Of a DNA stretch of 8,107 nucleotides, positions 4,957-8,107 are shown one piece after another (position 1 is the first letter of the stretch; each line of letters starts with the position of its first letter). The notes under the pieces are model-generated. The model saw only the letters and a program-made list of their open reading frames with translations, did no database searches and was not told the origin of the DNA. The stretch comes from an uncultured Klebsiella sp. (lineage in GTDB: Bacteria > Pseudomonadota > Gammaproteobacteria > Enterobacterales > Enterobacteriaceae). Both the position numbers and the translations under genes were made by a program. The stretch is from assembly GCA_902490055.1 (NCBI GenBank), contig CABUCP010000123.1, forward strand, positions 1 to 8,107. The letters run 5' to 3'.

Positions 4957-6973
4957 TTCTTTCGGTGATGGTGCCGGCTATCGGCGCCTGTTCCAGCTGC
5001 GACAGCGAGCAGTACAATCGCCAGATAATCGCCGCCAGCTCTTTTGCCGCCGGTTGATGATGATGGTTGAGGGTATCGCAAATCCGCTGTAGTTCTTGCA
5101 GAGTGGAGGCCAATGGTCGCTGCTGGACGCCGCGTTCACTCATCACGTCGCGTAACAGACTGATGCACATATCGCGCACCTGCGACAGCGGATCCGAGCG
5201 GGTCTCCCATTCGCGCAACTGCCACACTACATGTGAACAGTTGAGCAGTACCACGCCCCAACGCAGCAGCCAGCGGCGCGCCAGCGCATCCTGGCTGTTA
5301 CTTAACTGACTGATGTGGTGATAGACCAGCGATTCAAATTCATGCTCGCTATGTTGGGGATGGCGGCTTAGCTGGTCGACAAAGTGACGCCGTAACGCGC
5401 GAATGTGGCGACGGCTTTTACGTGCATCAGAACCAGGACTTATCACCGCGAAGGCCAGCCAGGCGAGGCCGACGCCGATAATTTTACCCAGGTTATCATT
5501 GAGAAACGACGCAAAATCATAGACCGGCGGGTTGGTGACCGAAATAAACGAACCCATAAAGACAATGAGCTGTCCCCATAGGCCGGCGAGCTTCGGCATT
5601 TGCAGTTTTAAGAGCTGCATGGTGGTCAGCAGCGGGAAGAGAAATAGCAAAAACTGCCACAGGTCGGTTATCTGCACCATCAGGCCAAATTTGACCACGA
5701 AGCTGAAAAGCGACAGCAGCACCAGGGTGCGCATCAATAAGGTGAGCGACTTGAAGGGCGATGGCGACACCGAATACAGCACGCAGCTAATCGCGGCGAG
5801 GGTGAGCGCGGCGGCGCAGGCTTCCCACTGGGCGCTGATCCCCCAGGCGCCGACGGCGACCAGCGCGCAGAAGGTCCGTAAACCGTTCCAGAGCGCTTCC
5901 GCCTGGTCGGTATGGCGCGAAAGCGCGGGCGCCGAAGGGACATTAAATTCGGTGATGGCGCTGGCGTTCTCAATGCGGCGGATCCAGCGGCTGCTTTCGA
6001 GATAGATGCGACAGAAATAACGCAGGCGCTTCCAGAACGCCAGATGCCGGTAATCCGCGTTGGGGCCCGGGACTAGCGGCACGAGGATCCGCGCCACGCT
6101 ATAGGCATCGGCGTGCGGGTTGGCCAATTCGCTGAGTAGTGTTTCCAGCACCTGGCGCATATTGTTCGGCGTATCCGGCCAGTTTAAGAGCATTCGCCGC
6201 AGGCTGGAGATCACGCTGGTCATCCGTAACTGCTGGTGCAGCAGATAATTGAGCAGCGGGTTTTGCCGCCGGAAACGGTAGTGGCTCCAGAAGGCTTGAA
6301 TGCGCAACAGGTTCATGGTCAGAATCTGACCAATAACGCTTTCGTGGGCGGTGCGGATGGCGTCAGTGGTTTCCGGGACCCATAGCAGACTGGCATGCTC
6401 CAGCAGCCGCGCGTGCATATTCTTCAGCGCCGTAAGCAGCGTAGCGCCATCCGAGGTGCTGGGTAGAATCATCATCATGAAACCGCCGCACAGGATCCCG
6501 ACAATCACCTCACATACCCGCGATTGAGCGATGGTCCATAGCTCGTTGGCGTCGGTAATGTTGATAACCGGGAAGGCGATGATTGCGCAGGTGTAGCCCG
6601 CCAGTTGGAAAGCGTAAGCGACGTTATTGGTATACATCGCGCAGGCCCAGGTACAGAGCGCAATCCACGCGGAGATACTGAATAAGAATAGCCACGGATC
6701 GTTAAGCGTATGACCCGCGAGCAGTAGGGCGGCGCAGGCGCCGAGCAGGCTACCGGCGATACGGCCAAAGCTTTTACTGATCACGCCGCCGACGGTTGGG
6801 AAGCTGACAACAGCCGCAGAGGTCATCGCCCAGTAAGGCTCATCAAGATCCAGCGCATAGGCGATACTTAGCGCCAGACACATCGCAATACCGTTGCGTA
6901 ACGCATAGCGCCACTGTGGGCGGCTGGCTTTAAACCACGGTAGTGATTGCCAGCGCAAAGCCTGAAGCTTCAT
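4949..6973 (-). CDS. ydhK: FUSC/AaeB-family inner-membrane exporter YdhK
   Basis: This is the predicted energy-coupled membrane subunit of the YdhIJK efflux system; the family includes the p-hydroxybenzoic acid exporter AaeB. The 674 residues show two repeats of a membrane block followed by a soluble domain: hydrophobic helices at about 25-170, a soluble, helical part to about 360, a second hydrophobic block at about 362-512, and an Arg-rich cytoplasmic tail starting at [14 protein letters not shown]. The substrate is unknown. The ATG at 6973 is chosen because it overlaps the ydhJ stop by one base (TAATG), has GGCGGA just upstream, and matches the E. coli start; the frame stays open to 7084 but those codons lie inside ydhJ. 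The stop overlaps the end of sodC by 8 bp, leaving no room for a separate terminator. Confidence 0.96.
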   Translation of the reverse strand: MKLQALRWQSLPWFKASRPQWRYALRNGIAMCLALSIAYALDLDEPYWAMTSAAVVSFPTVGGVISKSFGRIAGSLLGACAALLLAGHTLNDPWLFLFSISAWIALCTWACAMYTNNVAYAFQLAGYTCAIIAFPVINITDANELWTIAQSRVCEVIVGILCGGFMMMILPSTSDGATLLTALKNMHARLLEHASLLWVPETTDAIRTAHESVIGQILTMNLLRIQAFWSHYRFRRQNPLLNYLLHQQLRMTSVISSLRRMLLNWPDTPNNMRQVLETLLSELANPHADAYSVARILVPLVPGPNADYRHLAFWKRLRYFCRIYLESSRWIRRIENASAITEFNVPSAPALSRHTDQAEALWNGLRTFCALVAVGAWGISAQWEACAAALTLAAISCVLYSVSPSPFKSLTLLMRTLVLLSLFSFVVKFGLMVQITDLWQFLLFLFPLLTTMQLLKLQMPKLAGLWGQLIVFMGSFISVTNPPVYDFASFLNDNLGKIIGVGLAWLAFAVISPGSDARKSRRHIRALRRHFVDQLSRHPQHSEHEFESLVYHHISQLSNSQDALARRWLLRWGVVLLNCSHVVWQLREWETRSDPLSQVRDMCISLLRDVMSERGVQQRPLASTLQELQRICDTLNHHHQPAAKELAAIIWRLYCSLSQLEQAPIAGTITERTT

Positions 6974-7869
6974 TACTGTCCGCCAATCGACACGGTACAG
7001 GTGGTACCGGAAACCAGCGTCACATCCGCAGGAAGGTGGTCGAACGCTATGCGTACCGGCACGCGCTGCGCCAGACGCACCCACGGAATATTCGGCTTAA
7101 TATTGGCGACCAGCGCTGAACCGCCCTCAACGCTCTGGTCGACAATGGCGCGGCCAATGCTGGATACGTGACCCTGTAACGTTTGTTTGCTGCTATAGAG
7201 AACCACCTGCGCGCTGTCACCTTCACGAATATGGCGCAGCTTGGTCTCTTCGAAATAGCCCAGTACATAGAAGGAGTGGCTATCGACCAACGCAAAGACC
7301 GGATGGCCAACGGTAGCGTAATCGCCGATCCGCGTGGACAGGTTAGTTACCCAACCGTCAACCGGAGCTTTTACCTCAGTTTGCGTTTGTTGCCACTGCG
7401 CGTGCTCCAAAGCGGCCTGCGCCACGCCAACCACCGCCTTCGCGGCATCGAGAGTTGTATTAGCGGTATTCAGCGCGGTATTCACACTCTCCATATCTTC
7501 AGCGGAGATGAAATTTTGCGACAGACTACGGCGGCGGGCGACGTCGCTGGCTGCCTTGCTTTGTTCAGCTTTAGCTTTTGCCAGCTCGGCTTTGGCTTTT
7601 GCCAACTGCGCCTGTGCATTCAATACCGCAATACGGTAAGGCGTTTCATCAATGCGGAACAGAACGTCGCCGGCTTTAACCAGTTGGTTATCTTTTACAT
7701 TCAACTGCAGAATGCTGCCGGAAACCTGCGGGGTGATGCCGACCTGTTCGGCGCGGATTTTACCGTCGCGCGTCCATGGCGATTGGGTGTAGTAATTCCA
7801 GACCAGCCAGGCGGCGATGATTGCGCAGGCGGCGATAATTAAGGTCGAAAGATATTTTAGTTTCTTCAT
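6973..7869 (-). CDS. ydhJ: Membrane fusion (periplasmic adaptor) protein YdhJ
   Basis: YdhJ is an HlyD/EmrA/AaeA-type adaptor that would link YdhK in the inner membrane to an outer-membrane channel. The 298 residues comprise a short basic cytoplasmic end, one membrane anchor (about 7-24), the first lipoyl half (about 42-75, ITPQVSGSI), a coiled-coil hairpin (about 80-162), the second lipoyl half (about 164-195, [10 protein letters not shown]), and a beta-barrel region containing the [18 protein letters not shown] and [13 protein letters not shown] segments typical of the AaeA group. The coiled coil carries a heptad duplication (residues 89-102). ATG at 7869 has no recognisable Shine-Dalgarno. 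It starts 10 bases after the ydhI stop, and a 4-codon frame (7880-7866) bridges the two genes, so translation is probably coupled. Confidence 0.96.
   Translation of the reverse strand: MKKLKYLSTLIIAACAIIAAWLVWNYYTQSPWTRDGKIRAEQVGITPQVSGSILQLNVKDNQLVKAGDVLFRIDETPYRIAVLNAQAQLAKAKAELAKAKAEQSKAASDVARRRSLSQNFISAEDMESVNTALNTANTTLDAAKAVVGVAQAALEHAQWQQTQTEVKAPVDGWVTNLSTRIGDYATVGHPVFALVDSHSFYVLGYFEETKLRHIREGDSAQVVLYSSKQTLQGHVSSIGRAIVDQSVEGGSALVANIKPNIPWVRLAQRVPVRIAFDHLPADVTLVSGTTCTVSIGGQ
7570..7611 (-). repeat. Tandem 21-bp repeat in ydhJ encoding two heptads
   Basis: Units 7570-7590 and 7591-7611 agree at 17 of 21 bases and are in frame. Each encodes LAKAKAE (residues 89-95 and 96-102) in the coiled-coil hairpin. 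The differences are mostly silent, since the two heptads are identical in protein, which suggests an older duplication or selection for the heptad. Confidence 0.75.
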
Positions 7870-7879
7870 GAAATGAGCA

Positions 7880-8107
7880 TCACAAGAGAGTCAGGAGAAC
7901 CAGCGCCAGGCAAACGGATAGCGCGAACAGGGAAAGGTCCATCAGTAGCGGATGCCAGATCTCTCCAGCATACATCCAGTCGCGTAGCTGACGATGAATT
8001 ATTAACCAAATGAAGAAACCGAGCACTACGCTTTTAAATAACGGGGGAAAATAGATAGAAGCGCCGAATACCAGGTCCTGTAGCGACCATCCGGGAATGT
8101 TAAGACT
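7880..8107 (-). CDS. ydhI: DUF1656 small membrane protein YdhI (5' end outside the window)
   Basis: The last 75 codons and the TGA stop (7880-7882) of an AaeX-like DUF1656 protein are present. The visible chain starts [20 protein letters not shown] and shows two hydrophobic helices (about 18-36 and 57-75) joined by a short basic and aromatic segment ([18 protein letters not shown]). The E. coli protein is 78 residues, so only one to a few N-terminal residues and the start codon should be missing. It is the first gene of ydhIJK. In E. coli and Salmonella the divergent neighbour upstream is slyA, whose MarR-type product is known to act in this region; that promoter lies beyond the window. The protein's role in efflux is unknown. 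Confidence 0.92.
   Translation of the reverse strand, partial: SLNIPGWSLQDLVFGASIYFPPLFKSVVLGFFIWLIIHRQLRDWMYAGEIWHPLLMDLSLFALSVCLALVLLTLL

Noticed and set aside
5532..6005. Open frame of 157 codons on the plus strand within ydhK
   Set aside because: Antisense to a conserved membrane protein, of low-complexity shadow type, with no convincing start signal.
6974..7084. Extension of ydhK upstream by 37 codons
   Set aside because: The extra codons lie within ydhJ, lack membrane or family features, and the TAATG coupling at 6973 gives the usual N-terminus.

Overview
This window is a stretch of core chromosome from a member of the Enterobacteriaceae. Gene order (rnt, gloA, nemA, nemR, ydhL, ydhF, sodC, ydhK, ydhJ, ydhI) and protein sequences follow the Escherichia/Salmonella/Citrobacter/Klebsiella locus that leads into slyA. 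Proteins differ from E. coli K-12 (compared from memory) at scattered positions, so this is probably a related genus rather than E. coli; I do not assign one. I see no insertion sequence, phage gene, CRISPR array, tRNA or rRNA, and base use looks even throughout.

Left part, minus strand (1-3050): an intrinsic terminator (19-51) lies directly behind rnt (RNase T, tRNA and stable-RNA 3' trimming). rnt has its own promoter, separated from gloA by the gloA terminator. nemR, nemA and gloA form an electrophile-defence cluster. NemR is a cysteine-based TetR-family sensor, NemA reduces reactive electrophiles with an FMN flavin, and GloA removes methylglyoxal with glutathione. A perfect NemR box precedes nemR. 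An apparent intrinsic terminator and a half NemR box lie between nemR and nemA, and a strong candidate promoter whose spacer is a palindrome lies in front of gloA. The three genes may therefore be less tightly bound into one transcript than their order suggests.

Middle part, plus strand (3180-4956): divergent from nemR are ydhL (a small cysteine-rich DUF1289 protein), ydhF (aldo/keto reductase family) and sodC (periplasmic Cu,Zn superoxide dismutase). In front of sodC a 9-bp perfect inverted repeat would pair the sodC Shine-Dalgarno sequence with an upstream copy of its complement. A sigma-S-like -10 element overlapping an FNR-like site lies in the loop.

Right part, minus strand (4949-8107): ydhI-ydhJ-ydhK encode a three-part efflux system of the AaeXAB type: a DUF1656 small membrane protein (5' end cut off by the window), a membrane fusion protein and a FUSC-family inner-membrane exporter. 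The genes are tightly packed (10-nt gap, then a 1-nt overlap), and ydhK overlaps the 3' end of sodC by 8 bp.

No wholly new system is visible. The points most worth a second look are regulatory: the possible masking of the sodC ribosome binding site, the palindromic gloA promoter, the nemR-nemA junction, and clamp-motif-like peptides at both ends of YdhL.
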